Assembly: GCA_019636555.1 (NCBI GenBank)
Contig: JAHBXH010000001.1
Span: forward strand, 1,894,928-1,958,927
Direction: 5' to 3'
DNA length: 64,000 nt
From: Phycisphaeraceae bacterium
Lineage (GTDB): Bacteria > Planctomycetota > Phycisphaerae > Phycisphaerales > UBA1924
Each line of letters starts with the position of its first letter. Position 1 is the first letter of the stretch. Below, piece after piece: positions 36,935-46,219 of the stretch. The notes below the pieces were generated by a model. That model did not search any database, was not told where the DNA came from, and worked only from the letters and a program-made list of their open reading frames with translations. The position numbers and the translations under genes were made by a program.

Positions 36935-39310
36935 GTGGAGTTGACTACAAGGACGCGTGTGTTGCGATTCGGTCGTCTGCTTGCGTGCGGGGCTTTTCTC
37001 CTTGCGTCCGGAGCGCCGTATTCGGCCTCAGTGGTATTCGCCGGTGAGACCGCCGCGAAGGCCGATGCGAACGAGTGGTCGCAGCGCGCGTGGCGGATCG
37101 CCAAGAGCGGCCGCTTCGACGACTTCGTGACGTACATCCACGAACTCCCAGACGACCCCGCCCTCGGGGCCGACCAGCGTGCGGAGATGGAGCGGTCGGT
37201 CAAGCTGCTCGACGAGAACTTCGCCAAGCGCGATCAGCGCCGCATCGAACGGCTCGCGGAAGTCAATAAGGAACTCGACGAGCGCCTTCAAGGAGACCTG
37301 ACGCCCGCTCGTCTGGCGAAGGCGATGAGGAGCGCGCTGGAACTCTGGGTCTTGTCCACCGACAAGCCTTCGGTGCTCGCCGACGCGCGAGTCAAGAAAC
37401 TCGTTGAACTGGCGGACGCCTCGGCGCGAAAGGCCGAGCAGAACGGCGAGTGGTTGGTCGCGAGCGAAATGTTCAGCCTCCTGAATGCGCTCCTCGAAGA
37501 ATCCGGGCAGTACAAGCCCGATCTCGAACGTCAATCGCGCCGGCTGGCGATGATCCGCATGTACACGCCCGAGCGTTTGTGGGAAATGCGCAACCAGCGG
37601 CTCAAGGCCGAAGGCGAGAAGGAACTGCCGCCGTACAACCCGACCGGCGACAACTACCACCAGAAGCTCAAGGGCATCGATCAGGACATGGTGGTGCGTG
37701 CGATCGCCCGCTCCTCCGATCACGTCGAGCAGATTCCCACGCGCCGGCTTCTGACCGGCGGCATCATCGCAATCGAGACCATGATCGCGACCAACGACCT
37801 TCACCGCGCATTCCCCGAGCTCGACAATCAGAACGCGAAGGAAGCCATGCTGACCGCGCTGCGAACCGAACGCGAGCAGCTGGCAACTCCGAAGAAAAAC
37901 GCCTTCGGGCGCGTGACCGAACCGGGCGTGGGAGAAATCGATGCGATCCTGACCCGTCTGCTCGCCGTCAACGATCGCACCACCAAGATTCCGTCCGAGG
38001 CGATCCTCCACGAATTCGGAAACGGCGCGATCGATCAGCTCGATGAGTTCAGCGCCATCATCTGGCCCGATGAGCTCAATCGCTTCAACCGGACCACGCA
38101 GGGCAAGTTTGTCGGCGTAGGCGTGCAGATCGAACTGGATGATCAGTCCAACGTACGCGTGGTGACTCCTCTCGAGGGCACCCCGGCCTTCCGCGCCGGG
38201 ATCCAGGCCGGCGACATCATCAAGAAGATCAACGGCAAGAGCGCGTACGGCATGTCGATCGATCAGGTCGTCGACAACATCACCGGCCCCGAAGGCACGC
38301 AGGTGATTCTTTCGGTCGATCGCCCCGAGACCGACAGCGCTCAGACCGCCGACGCGATCGCCGGGGATAGCGGGCAGCCGTCGGCAGTGGAAGCGCCGAA
38401 AGACAACGACGCGAAACCGGAGAAGAAATACCGCGAGATGGAGTTTGCGATCAATCGCCAGCTCATCAACGTGGTCTCCGTCAAGGGCTGGAAGCGCAAG
38501 GGTGCACGCGAGGATTCTTGGGACTGGTTCATCGATAGGGACAACCACATCGGCTACGTGCGCTTGACCCAATTCAGCGAGAAGACCGCCGAGGAACTCC
38601 GGCGCGCCGTGAGCCAGATGCAGAAAGAAGGACTTAGCGGCCTGGTGATGGATCTGCGGTTCAATCCGGGCGGTTATCTCGATCAGGCGGTGCAGGTCGC
38701 CAACTTGTTCATCGACAGCGGCGTTGTCGTCGCCATGCAGGGCCCCAACGGCCGCGCGGAGAGTCCGGAGATGGCCAGATCCAACACCGCCAGATTGAAG
38801 ACAACGCCCGTCGTTGTGCTGATCAACGAAGGCTCCGCTTCCGCGAGCGAGATCGTCAGCGGCACCCTCCAGCACTACGGGCGCACCGGTGATGTCAACG
38901 TGATGGTGCTGGGCCAGCGCAGCTACGGAAAGGGCAGCGTGCAGAAGGTGTTCGGTCTCTCCGACGACGCCGCGATGAAACTCACGATGCAGTACTACGC
39001 CATCCCCGATTCCGCGCCGCCCGGCTACAGGATCATCCACCGAAAACCCGGTGCGCGCGAGTGGGGGATCACGCCCAACATCGCCATCGAGATGCTGCCG
39101 AAGCAAACCACGGATTCGATCCTTCTGCGCCGAAATGCCGACATTTTGCCTACCGATCGCGATGATTCATCGAAGTCGGCGCTCCCCGACCCCGACAAGC
39201 TGCTCACCGATGGCCTCGATCTGCAGCTCGAAACCGCAGTCGAAATCCTGCGAGCATCGACATTCGGTCAGCACCCCGGTTCGAACATTCAGGTTCGCAA
39301 CGACCGCTGA
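36935..39310 (+). CDS. S41-family carboxyl-terminal processing protease with PDZ domain
   Basis: A 791-residue exported serine protease. An N-terminal hydrophobic segment (RLLACGAFLLASGAPYSASVVFAG) is the export signal. A helical domain of about 350 residues follows. A PDZ domain (GVGVQIELDDQSNVRVVTPLEGTPAFRAGIQAGD, about 385-470) precedes the S41 core, with catalytic Ser in NEGSASASEIVSGTLQ (about 640) and Lys in RSYGKGSVQK (about 665). GTG 36935 is chosen as start because GGGAGG stands four bases in front and the signal follows; an ATG at 36863 would add 24 residues. The long N-terminal domain is larger than in typical CtpA-type enzymes. Its substrates are unknown. Confidence 0.9.
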   Translation: MELTTRTRVLRFGRLLACGAFLLASGAPYSASVVFAGETAAKADANEWSQRAWRIAKSGRFDDFVTYIHELPDDPALGADQRAEMERSVKLLDENFAKRDQRRIERLAEVNKELDERLQGDLTPARLAKAMRSALELWVLSTDKPSVLADARVKKLVELADASARKAEQNGEWLVASEMFSLLNALLEESGQYKPDLERQSRRLAMIRMYTPERLWEMRNQRLKAEGEKELPPYNPTGDNYHQKLKGIDQDMVVRAIARSSDHVEQIPTRRLLTGGIIAIETMIATNDLHRAFPELDNQNAKEAMLTALRTEREQLATPKKNAFGRVTEPGVGEIDAILTRLLAVNDRTTKIPSEAILHEFGNGAIDQLDEFSAIIWPDELNRFNRTTQGKFVGVGVQIELDDQSNVRVVTPLEGTPAFRAGIQAGDIIKKINGKSAYGMSIDQVVDNITGPEGTQVILSVDRPETDSAQTADAIAGDSGQPSAVEAPKDNDAKPEKKYREMEFAINRQLINVVSVKGWKRKGAREDSWDWFIDRDNHIGYVRLTQFSEKTAEELRRAVSQMQKEGLSGLVMDLRFNPGGYLDQAVQVANLFIDSGVVVAMQGPNGRAESPEMARSNTARLKTTPVVVLINEGSASASEIVSGTLQHYGRTGDVNVMVLGQRSYGKGSVQKVFGLSDDAAMKLTMQYYAIPDSAPPGYRIIHRKPGAREWGITPNIAIEMLPKQTTDSILLRRNADILPTDRDDSSKSALPDPDKLLTDGLDLQLETAVEILRASTFGQHPGSNIQVRNDR

Positions 39311-39316
39311 TGCGAG

Positions 39317-39832
39317 TCAGGCTCTTGCGCTCGCACCGGACCCGATTTCGCTTTCCGCGGCAACCAGGTAGAAGCGCGCGACTCGCGCCTCAAAGTTCTC
39401 GGGCCAAGGTCCGTCGAGCAGTGACGATGCTGTTTCACCTGCTCGTCCCGGTTCGCGCGCCCGAAAAGAGAACGCTCCTTCCATCGTTCCCCATGGTGTG
39501 GGAAGCGGACAGAAGCTTTCGTATTGGAAGAACTGACCGGGGCCCAGAATCGGCTGCCGGCCGACCACACCCTCGCCCTCCACTTCGCGGAGCTTGCCGT
39601 TCGCATCCACGATCGTCCAGCGTCGCGCGAGCAACTGCACAATTCGATCGGTCGAGTTGGTAATTCGCACCCGGTAGCCGAACACGTATTCACGCTCGGA
39701 GGGATCGGACTGATCCGGCAAAAACACCGGGACCGCCTGCACCCGCACGCTTCCGCCCGCGAAAGGGGTTGTCGCTTCGGATGCCCTGTGATCGCGCGAA
39801 GGGCTGGTTGGGCCGGGAGGCGCCGTATCCAT
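39317..39832 (-). CDS. apaG: ApaG-family protein
   Basis: A 171-residue protein with the ApaG (DUF525) beta-sandwich from about residue 28: VRVQAVPVFLPDQSDPSEREYVFGYRVRITN, then RRWTIVDANGKLREVEGEGVVGRQPILGPGQFFQYESF. ApaG proteins are small cytoplasmic proteins of uncertain role, linked to divalent-cation handling in enterobacteria. The usual length is about 125 residues; here extra N- and C-terminal segments (SSLLDGPWPENFEARVARFYLVAAE) extend it. It is convergent with the S41 gene (6 bp apart) and divergent from pdhA. Confidence 0.88.
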   Translation of the reverse strand: MDTAPPGPTSPSRDHRASEATTPFAGGSVRVQAVPVFLPDQSDPSEREYVFGYRVRITNSTDRIVQLLARRWTIVDANGKLREVEGEGVVGRQPILGPGQFFQYESFCPLPTPWGTMEGAFSFRAREPGRAGETASSLLDGPWPENFEARVARFYLVAAESEIGSGASARA

Positions 39833-39886
39833 GCAAAACTCTAAGCCCGCGGAAAAGAGCGGGTTCGCTCACCTACCCTATCACCG

Positions 39887-41065
39887 ATGACTTCCTTGGC
39901 TCATTCACCCGTCGATATGTCCGCAAATACCACCAAATCAGCCGCCGCCCAGCCGACCAAAAAGGGCGGTCCCCGGGCTTCCGACAGTCTCCCCCCCGAA
40001 ACACTCGTCCGCTGGCTGAGGGACATGTTCCTCATCCGGGAGTTCGAGAATCGAACAGGGCAGGCCTATCAACAGGCGAAGATCGGCGGATTCTGCCACC
40101 TCTACACCGGCCAGGAGGCCACGGCTGTCGGCACCATCGCGGCGCTGAACCCCGACGATCCGATTGTCACCGCCTACCGCGACCACGGCCACGCTCTGGC
40201 CCGGGGCATGGACCCCGGGGCCTGTATGGCCGAGATGTTCGGCAAAGCCACCGGCTGTGCCAAGGGCAAGGGCGGGTCGATGCACATGTTCGATAAGCCC
40301 AACTGGCTCTTCGGCGGCCACGGAATCGTCGGCGCGCAGACGCCGCTCGGGACCGGGCTTGCGTTCGCCGCAAAGTACGAAATCGAGGTCTTGAAGCGGG
40401 GCGTGGACGGCGGGCAGGCGAAGAAGAAAGTTGCCCTCGCCTATCTGGGCGACGGTGCCCTGAATCAGGGCGCGCTGCACGAGGCGATGAACCTCGCCGG
40501 GCTCTATGGCATCCCCGTCATCTACATCGTCGAGAACAACGGCTACTCGATGGGCACATCCATCAGCCGCGGCACGACAATGTCCGAAGACCTTCGCAAG
40601 AAAGCCGACGCCTACGGCATCCGCGGCGAGATCATCGACGGGCTCGATGTGATTGACCTCTACGACGCGTTCAAGCCGCTGGTCGATTGGTGCCGCGAAA
40701 ACCAGAAGCCGGCATTCGTCGATCTCAAGACGTATCGCTATCTCGGCCACTCGATGTCCGATCCGCAGAAGTACCGGACAAAGGAAGAGGTCGATCAGTA
40801 CAAGGCGAAGGACTCGATCGATCGGCTCGCGGCACACCTGATGGAAGATCGCAAGGGTCCGGACGGCAAACCCTTGCTGACCGAGCAGCAGTTCATCGAG
40901 CTGCAGTCCGAGGTGAAGGCCACGGTCAAGGCCGCGCTCGACTTTGCGGAGTCGTCGCCCGTTCCGGACGAGAGCGAGTTGTACACAGACGTCTTCGTGA
41001 ACCCGCAGCCGAATCTCTCGCCGACCTGCGAGTACACGCAGGGCGCGAAGAACCCGTTGCTGTGA
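39887..41065 (+). CDS. pdhA: Pyruvate dehydrogenase E1 component, alpha subunit
   Basis: A 392-residue thiamine-diphosphate enzyme. EFENRTGQAYQQAKIGGFCHLYTGQEATAVG is the N-terminal E1-alpha pattern, YRDHGHALARGMDP and GKGGSMHMF follow, and the thiamine-diphosphate motif runs from LGDGALNQGALHEAMNLA to VENNGYSMGTS (about 187-225). A phosphorylation-loop-like YRYLGHSMSDP is present. MSANTTKS at 39917 is an alternative start. The beta subunit and E2 are not in the window, unlike the usual pdhAB arrangement; branched-chain E1 alpha is a less likely reading. Confidence 0.88.
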   Translation: MTSLAHSPVDMSANTTKSAAAQPTKKGGPRASDSLPPETLVRWLRDMFLIREFENRTGQAYQQAKIGGFCHLYTGQEATAVGTIAALNPDDPIVTAYRDHGHALARGMDPGACMAEMFGKATGCAKGKGGSMHMFDKPNWLFGGHGIVGAQTPLGTGLAFAAKYEIEVLKRGVDGGQAKKKVALAYLGDGALNQGALHEAMNLAGLYGIPVIYIVENNGYSMGTSISRGTTMSEDLRKKADAYGIRGEIIDGLDVIDLYDAFKPLVDWCRENQKPAFVDLKTYRYLGHSMSDPQKYRTKEEVDQYKAKDSIDRLAAHLMEDRKGPDGKPLLTEQQFIELQSEVKATVKAALDFAESSPVPDESELYTDVFVNPQPNLSPTCEYTQGAKNPLL

Positions 41066-41087
41066 TGCGCGGTATTCTGTCCGGCGC

Positions 41088-42494
41088 ATGAGGCTTGCAC
41101 TTCACTGGCGGATCGTCATCGCGCTGTTGCTCGGAGTTGTCGTTGGCGGCGCGTGCAGTCTGTTCTGGACCGCGGAAACCTGGAAGAGTCTCGGAGTCGG
41201 AGATGCCGCGGCATTTCTCGCTGGGAAAGCGAGCGATGCGAACGGCCAGGCCGGCTTGGCCGCGACCCTGGTTCGCTTTGTGATCAACGCAGTCAGTCTT
41301 GCGGGCGATCTGTTCATCCGCTTGCTGCGATTTATCGCGGTGCCCGTCACGCTCTTCTCGCTGATCGTCGGCGTTGCGAGCCTCGGCGATGTTCGGAAAG
41401 TGGGCAAGCTGGGCGCACAGACTCTGCTGGTATTTCTGGTGACGACGGTTCTGGCGGTGGTCATCGGTCTCGGGTGGTCAAATGTTGTCCGGCCGGGAAC
41501 GTTTGTCTCTGAGGAGCAAAGAACGGCGATGGCAAGCGCCCGCGCCGCCGAAGTCGCGCAGCGCGTGGACGCCGCGGAAAAGGCCGGGCAAGCCGTCAGC
41601 GGCTGGACCCTGATCCGCAATCTCGTTCCGACCAATCCGTTCCGCGCGCTCGCAGATGCGGAGATGCTGCAGGTCATCGTGCTTGCCGTTCTTCTCGGAA
41701 TCGGGCTGACCATGGTGGGAGTCGCGCCAGGGCAACGCGCCCACGAGGCGCTCCGTGCATGCTCCGGGCTCAGCGATGCGTTCATCGCCATCACGCAGGC
41801 GATCATGGCGCTCTCGCCGTACGCCGTGTTCGCGCTGATCGTGCCGGTTGTTGCGGGCATGGGGCTCGACGTTCTGCGCGCGCTCGCCGTTTACTGCCTC
41901 GTCGTGGTCGGCGCCTTGGGCACCGTGCAGTTTGTGGTTTTCCCGCTCTGTCTGCTGCTGCTGTCGAAGGGGCGCGTGAGCCCGCGCGCGTTCTTCCGCG
42001 CGACCGCGCCGGCGCAGCTGTTGGCGTTTTCCTCTTCTTCTTCCGCCGCGACTCTCGCCGTCAACATCGAGTGCGTCGAAAAGCGATTGGGAGTTCCGGC
42101 CTCGGTTGCGAGCTTCGTTCTGCCGCTGGGCGCCACGATCAACATGAACGGAACCGCGCTCTACCAGGCGGTCGCCGCGACTTTCCTCGCGCAGCTCTAC
42201 GGGATTCCGCTGACCCTGAGCGACCAGGTTCTCATCGTGGCGACCGCCACGCTGGTATCAGTCGGCACGGCCGGGGTGCCCGGAGCGAGCATCGTCCTCA
42301 TGGTGATCGTTCTCGAATCGATCCACGTTCCTCCGGCCGGTATCGCGATCATTCTCGGCGTCGATCGGATTCTCGACATGTGCCGCACCGTCATCAACAT
42401 CACCGGCGACGCGATGACCGCGGCACTGATCTCCGCGCGCGAGGGATCCTTGGGAAAACCGACCGATCCGGATGCTGTTTCCGCGAGCGCGTGA
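41088..42494 (+). CDS. Dicarboxylate/amino acid:cation symporter (DAACS family)
   Basis: A 468-residue inner-membrane transporter. It has about eight helices with two re-entrant hairpins: the serine-rich SSSSAATLAVNIECVEKRLG, the LPLGATINMNGTALYQAV motif (cation and substrate site), VSVGTAGVPGASIVLM, and the C-terminal GVDRILDMCRTVINITGD. This is the GltP/DctA type; substrate (glutamate, aspartate or C4-dicarboxylate) is not fixed by sequence. It starts 22 bp after pdhA, which suggests co-transcription, and is followed within 2 bp by the amidase gene. Confidence 0.93.
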   Translation: MRLALHWRIVIALLLGVVVGGACSLFWTAETWKSLGVGDAAAFLAGKASDANGQAGLAATLVRFVINAVSLAGDLFIRLLRFIAVPVTLFSLIVGVASLGDVRKVGKLGAQTLLVFLVTTVLAVVIGLGWSNVVRPGTFVSEEQRTAMASARAAEVAQRVDAAEKAGQAVSGWTLIRNLVPTNPFRALADAEMLQVIVLAVLLGIGLTMVGVAPGQRAHEALRACSGLSDAFIAITQAIMALSPYAVFALIVPVVAGMGLDVLRALAVYCLVVVGALGTVQFVVFPLCLLLLSKGRVSPRAFFRATAPAQLLAFSSSSSAATLAVNIECVEKRLGVPASVASFVLPLGATINMNGTALYQAVAATFLAQLYGIPLTLSDQVLIVATATLVSVGTAGVPGASIVLMVIVLESIHVPPAGIAIILGVDRILDMCRTVINITGDAMTAALISAREGSLGKPTDPDAVSASA

Positions 42495-42495
42495 C

Positions 42496-43545
42496 ATGAG
42501 CCCGCGAATTGGCCGGCACAACTTCGTTCGATTCTGTTCCCGCGTAGCTCTGCGCTGCGCGATCGCGATCTCAATCTTCGTCGTCGAGGGCTGCGAATCG
42601 CAGCCGAAAGTCGGCTCGGAATTGCGTCGCACCGGCGACGAGATCGTGATCGCCGGAAGGCTCATCCACACCGGCGCGCCGGTTGTGTTGTGGACCGATC
42701 CCGGCGGATACGACGGTTACCGCACGGAGAAGAGGTTCGCGCCGCCCGCAACTCCGACCGGTAACAAAGCGCAACAGGCCGAGCCCGCCGCGCGTTTCGA
42801 TTCGCGCGCCAAAGACTCCCCGCTCGCGGAAACAACCCACGGCGGAAACTGGAGTCTCAACCAGCTGCGCGGGCAGATCGATCAGATCGTTCTGCACTAC
42901 GACGCCAGCGGCACGAGCCGCCAGTGCTTCCGAACATTGCACGATGTGCGCGGGCTCTCGATCCATTTCATGGTGGACCTCGACGGCACGATTTACCAAA
43001 CGCTCGATGTGAAGGAGCGCGCGTGGCACGCAACCAAATCGAACAGCCGATCGATCGGAATCGAGATCGCCAACATCGGCGCGTACCCGAGCGAGAGCCC
43101 GGTTCTTGAAAAGTGGTATACTCGCGATGAGCGCGGGCTCTACGTGACGCTGCCGCCGGAATTCGGGGACGGCGGCATCCGGACACCGGGTTTTGTGGCG
43201 CGCCCGCGACGGTCCGACTTCGTGCGGGGCGAAGTTCATGGGCAGATCCTTGTGCAGGCGGACTACACCGCGCAGCAGTACGCGTCGCTCGCTTCTCTGC
43301 TGGCGGCGCTGCACATCGCGCTGCCCGAGATACCGCTCGAATCGCCGCGCGGCCCGATGAGCACGACGCTGTCGCGTTGTTTGACCGACGAGGAGTGGGC
43401 GGAATTCAAGGGCGTGCTCGGTCACAGCAACATTCAAAGAAACAAGATCGACCCCGGTCCCGCGCTCGATTGGGATTTCCTGCTGTGGCTCGCTCGAAAG
43501 AAGCTCGATCAGCCGATCAAGTTCGAATCGGTCGACGGTTCTTGA
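42496..43545 (+). CDS. N-acetylmuramoyl-L-alanine amidase (amidase_2), probable lipoprotein
   Basis: A 349-residue exported enzyme. The N-terminal hydrophobic segment ends in a lipobox-like VVEGCES. The amidase_2 domain (about 120-320) has zinc ligands in IVLHYDASG and GHSNIQRNKIDPGPALD, with SRSIGIEIANIG between. Such enzymes cleave the lactyl-alanine amide of peptidoglycan, in turnover or muropeptide recycling. ATG 42496 begins just after the transporter stop. The domain contains an insert (YTRDERGLYVTLPPEFGDGGIRTPGFVARPRR) compared with small AmpD-like proteins. Confidence 0.88.
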   Translation: MSPRIGRHNFVRFCSRVALRCAIAISIFVVEGCESQPKVGSELRRTGDEIVIAGRLIHTGAPVVLWTDPGGYDGYRTEKRFAPPATPTGNKAQQAEPAARFDSRAKDSPLAETTHGGNWSLNQLRGQIDQIVLHYDASGTSRQCFRTLHDVRGLSIHFMVDLDGTIYQTLDVKERAWHATKSNSRSIGIEIANIGAYPSESPVLEKWYTRDERGLYVTLPPEFGDGGIRTPGFVARPRRSDFVRGEVHGQILVQADYTAQQYASLASLLAALHIALPEIPLESPRGPMSTTLSRCLTDEEWAEFKGVLGHSNIQRNKIDPGPALDWDFLLWLARKKLDQPIKFESVDGS

Positions 43546-43604
43546 TTTCGCGGTTGGCGTAGGATCGAACACGCTGAGCGCGTGCGCGAAGAGAGGAAGG
43601 ACGG

Positions 43605-44510
43605 ATGAGGAATATCGCTCCGGTGTGCGGTTCGTTGGTCTCGGTGTTTACTGCGCAGATCTGCGGCGCGGGTGAGAGGGTCGCTTCGGCGAGCGACTTC
43701 ACCGCGCTCGACACGTCGGTGGTGTTCCATCTCGATGGAGGCGCCGATGCGAAGCCTTCGCAGCAGGCCAACAAATCTTCCGGCGATGACGATGACCTGG
43801 CGAAGAAGCTGAACAACCCGGTCGCCGATCTGATCAGTGTTCCGTTTCAGTTTAATTACGACAAAGGCTTCGGCCCGAACGATGCGGGGAAATACACGCT
43901 CAACATCCAGCCGGTGATTCCGGTTTCGATCAGCGAAGACTGGAACATCATCTTCCGAACCATCGTGCCGGTGGTGTATCAGGAAGCGCCGGCGCCCGGA
44001 ATGTCCGACAAGTTCGGGCTCAGTGATACAACGGCGTCGCAATTTTTCTCGCCGAAGGAACCGGGACCGTGGGGACTCATCTGGGGTATCGGTCCGGTTG
44101 AATACATCCCGACGGCGACCGATTCGCAGCTCGGGCAAGGACAGTTCGGTCTCGGGCCCACCGCGGTTGTGCTGAAGCAGGATCACGGTTGGACATACGG
44201 AATTCTCGCGAACCACATCTGGCGGGTTGCGGGTCCGCACGGCGACCCCACAATCAATGCTTCGTACTTTCAGCCGTTTCTCAGCTACACGTGGCCGACC
44301 GCGACCACGCTCACGCTCAACACCGAATCAACATACGACTGGACGGCGAAGCAATGGACCGTGCCGCTCAACCTGATGGTGAGCCAGATTTTCAGGGTCG
44401 GTGAGCAGCCGGTGAGTTTGCAGATTGGCGGACGCTACTACGCGGAGAGTCCGATTCAAGGGCCGACGTGGGGTCTGCGGATCAATCTCACTTTCCTATT
44501 TCCGAAGTAG
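43605..44510 (+). CDS. Probable outer-membrane beta-barrel protein (transporter/'neuromedin U'-type)
   Basis: A 301-residue exported protein with a weak signal sequence (CGSLVSVFTAQICGAGERV). The mature part is a run of amphipathic beta strands with aromatic ends (LISVPFQFNYDKGFGP, YTLNIQPVIPVSISEDWNIIFRTIVPVVYQ, GLIWGIGPVEYIPTATD, FGLGPTAVVLKQDHGWTYGILANHIW) and ends LRINLTFLFPK with a terminal strand. This is the pattern of small barrel proteins often labelled transporter or neuromedin U. Substrate and function are unknown. Confidence 0.68.
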   Translation: MRNIAPVCGSLVSVFTAQICGAGERVASASDFTALDTSVVFHLDGGADAKPSQQANKSSGDDDDLAKKLNNPVADLISVPFQFNYDKGFGPNDAGKYTLNIQPVIPVSISEDWNIIFRTIVPVVYQEAPAPGMSDKFGLSDTTASQFFSPKEPGPWGLIWGIGPVEYIPTATDSQLGQGQFGLGPTAVVLKQDHGWTYGILANHIWRVAGPHGDPTINASYFQPFLSYTWPTATTLTLNTESTYDWTAKQWTVPLNLMVSQIFRVGEQPVSLQIGGRYYAESPIQGPTWGLRINLTFLFPK

Positions 44511-44795
44511 CGAACGGGGGCAGTACGGGCCAGGGTGCGCGTGTGTTTTCGGCTTCCGGGTGTTCACTTCGCCGGGGCTGGCGCCAGTCGACAAGCCATG
44601 CACAGGATTTCCACAAAGGCGGCGGAATCGGCATCCGGCTGACCCCGGTTTTTGCGCCACGACGACGGGTTGTGTGAAATCTTTCGGGCGCTCCAGTTTC
44701 ACGGAGCGGGCTGCACCACGCTGCCTATACGCTCGCGCGTGGAACGTCGACGGCAAGGACGCCGAATCAGCCCTTTTCCGAAGGTGCCGCGCCGA
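44511..44795. other. Spacer before the CHAD gene
   Basis: About 285 bases with no gene supported. The promoter of the CHAD-cupin-nucleosidase set should lie here; I saw no clear box. Confidence 0.4.
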
Positions 44796-45632
44796 ATGCT
44801 GTCCGCAGTGGTCGAAAGAACCGGTCAACGCACGCTGGAGGTGCAGCCTGCGCGGCTGGCGCGCCGGGCGGTCGGAGAGGTTCTCGATGCCGCGGAACGC
44901 TTGATGGAAGCTCGCGAAGCGACGCCGGAGAAAGTGCACGCGCTGAGGCGTTCGTGCCGCACCGCCAGTGTTGTACTGGACGTTCTGGAGAGCGCGATCG
45001 ACAGGAATGCCGCGGAGAGGCTGCAGAAGACTTTGCGAAAGCTTCGCCGGCGTGCCGGTCGCGTGCGCGACCTGGATGTGCATGTCGAGATCGTCTCGGA
45101 ATTGCTTGGCGAAGAGGGCCAACCCCGCCGGTTGCAGAGAGAGATCGAAGAGGAGCGGCCGCTCCATGAACGCGATCTGCTCGAGTATGTGGCGAAAGTG
45201 ACGCCCTCGCGCCTGCGGAAGCTGCGCGCTCGCCTCGGCGTCGATGAAGAAACCGAGCCAACAACGATCCGCAAGCAAGTCGCGCGTCGCGCGGGGCGCT
45301 GGATCGATCGAGCCAACGAGGTTCTCTCGCATCCGCTTCCGGCCGATGCGGCCCTGCACGACTTGAGGATCGATCTCAAGAAACTCCGCATTTCGCTGCG
45401 CACGCTTCGCGATCTCGGGGTCCGCGGCACGAAGCGCAAGGAAGAGATCATCGCCGGCGCGGCGCGCCATCTGGGACGATTCCACGATGTTGCCACATTG
45501 CGCGAGCGATTGGAACAGCGGACCGACGCGGCGCTCCCGGAAATCGCAGAGCTCATTCGAAGGCTGCGGACCGAGGAGAGCGAATCGGTGGTGAGAGCCC
45601 GCGACTCGCTGCGAAAACTCCGGCGCGCTTAG
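44796..45632 (+). CDS. CHAD-domain protein
   Basis: A 278-residue alpha-helical protein, very rich in Arg, Glu and Leu. It shows the two CHAD half-repeats: EKVHALRRSCRTASVVLDVL with RKLRRRAGRVRDLDVHVE, and ALHDLRIDLKKLRISLRTL with HLGRFHDVATLRE. The conserved His and basic residues (H-x-LR-x-x-x-K-x-x-R) bind polyphosphate in studied members. ATG 44796 is used; a GTG four codons earlier is possible. It ends two bases before the cupin gene. Confidence 0.88.
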   Translation: MLSAVVERTGQRTLEVQPARLARRAVGEVLDAAERLMEAREATPEKVHALRRSCRTASVVLDVLESAIDRNAAERLQKTLRKLRRRAGRVRDLDVHVEIVSELLGEEGQPRRLQREIEEERPLHERDLLEYVAKVTPSRLRKLRARLGVDEETEPTTIRKQVARRAGRWIDRANEVLSHPLPADAALHDLRIDLKKLRISLRTLRDLGVRGTKRKEEIIAGAARHLGRFHDVATLRERLEQRTDAALPEIAELIRRLRTEESESVVRARDSLRKLRRA

Positions 45633-45634
45633 AT

Positions 45635-46219
45635 GTGATGCCATACTCTGGCCTCGTGCTCAACGCGCAGGCTCAAAGAATCGTCGAATCACTCGGTCTT
45701 GTGCCGCTGCCGCACGAGGGCGGCTATTTCCGTGAGACGTATCGTTCGGGCGAGATGATTCCGGGCGACGCGCTGCCGGTTCGGTATGACGCGCGCGCGT
45801 GCGGCAGGAATCACAGCACGCAGATTTACTTTCTGCTGGCGCCGGGGGGCGTCTCGCGCATGCATCTGGTTCAGAGCGACGAGGTGTTTCATTTCTACCG
45901 GGGCGATCCGGTGGAGCAACTGCAGATCTTTCCCGACGGGAGCGCGCAGGTCGTGGGGATCGGAAGCGATCTGGAGCGGGGCGATCGGCCGCAGGTGGTT
46001 GTGCCGCGGGGCGTGTGGCAGGGGTGCCGGATTCGCGCGGGCGGTGGGGGCGACGGGTACGCGCTGCTCGGGTGCACGGTGTCTCCGGGGTTCGATTGGG
46101 CCGACTTTCGACTCGGGACGCGCGAGCAGATGCAGTCGCTGTGCCCGAAGGCTGGGGGCCGCGTGCGGGAACTGATCGAGGCGCTCGCGCCCATCCAAAT
46201 TCCGGAGCAGACGCCGTGA
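45635..46219 (+). CDS. Cupin protein of the DUF985 family
   Basis: A 194-residue protein with a single cupin barrel: IVESLGLVPLPHEGGYFRETYRS, then STQIYFLLAPGGVSRMHLVQSDEVFHFYRGDPVEQLQIFPDG and VVPRGVWQGCRI. The family is usually listed as DUF985 and its ligand is unknown. MMPYSG is used; MPYSG is the same start one codon on. The next gene starts within its stop codon, so the three genes CHAD-cupin-nucleosidase are translationally coupled. Confidence 0.88.
   Translation: MMPYSGLVLNAQAQRIVESLGLVPLPHEGGYFRETYRSGEMIPGDALPVRYDARACGRNHSTQIYFLLAPGGVSRMHLVQSDEVFHFYRGDPVEQLQIFPDGSAQVVGIGSDLERGDRPQVVVPRGVWQGCRIRAGGGGDGYALLGCTVSPGFDWADFRLGTREQMQSLCPKAGGRVRELIEALAPIQIPEQTP

Noticed and set aside
37028..39106. 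Long reading frame antisense to the S41 protease
   Set aside because: No domain recognised; it mirrors a clear S41 gene.
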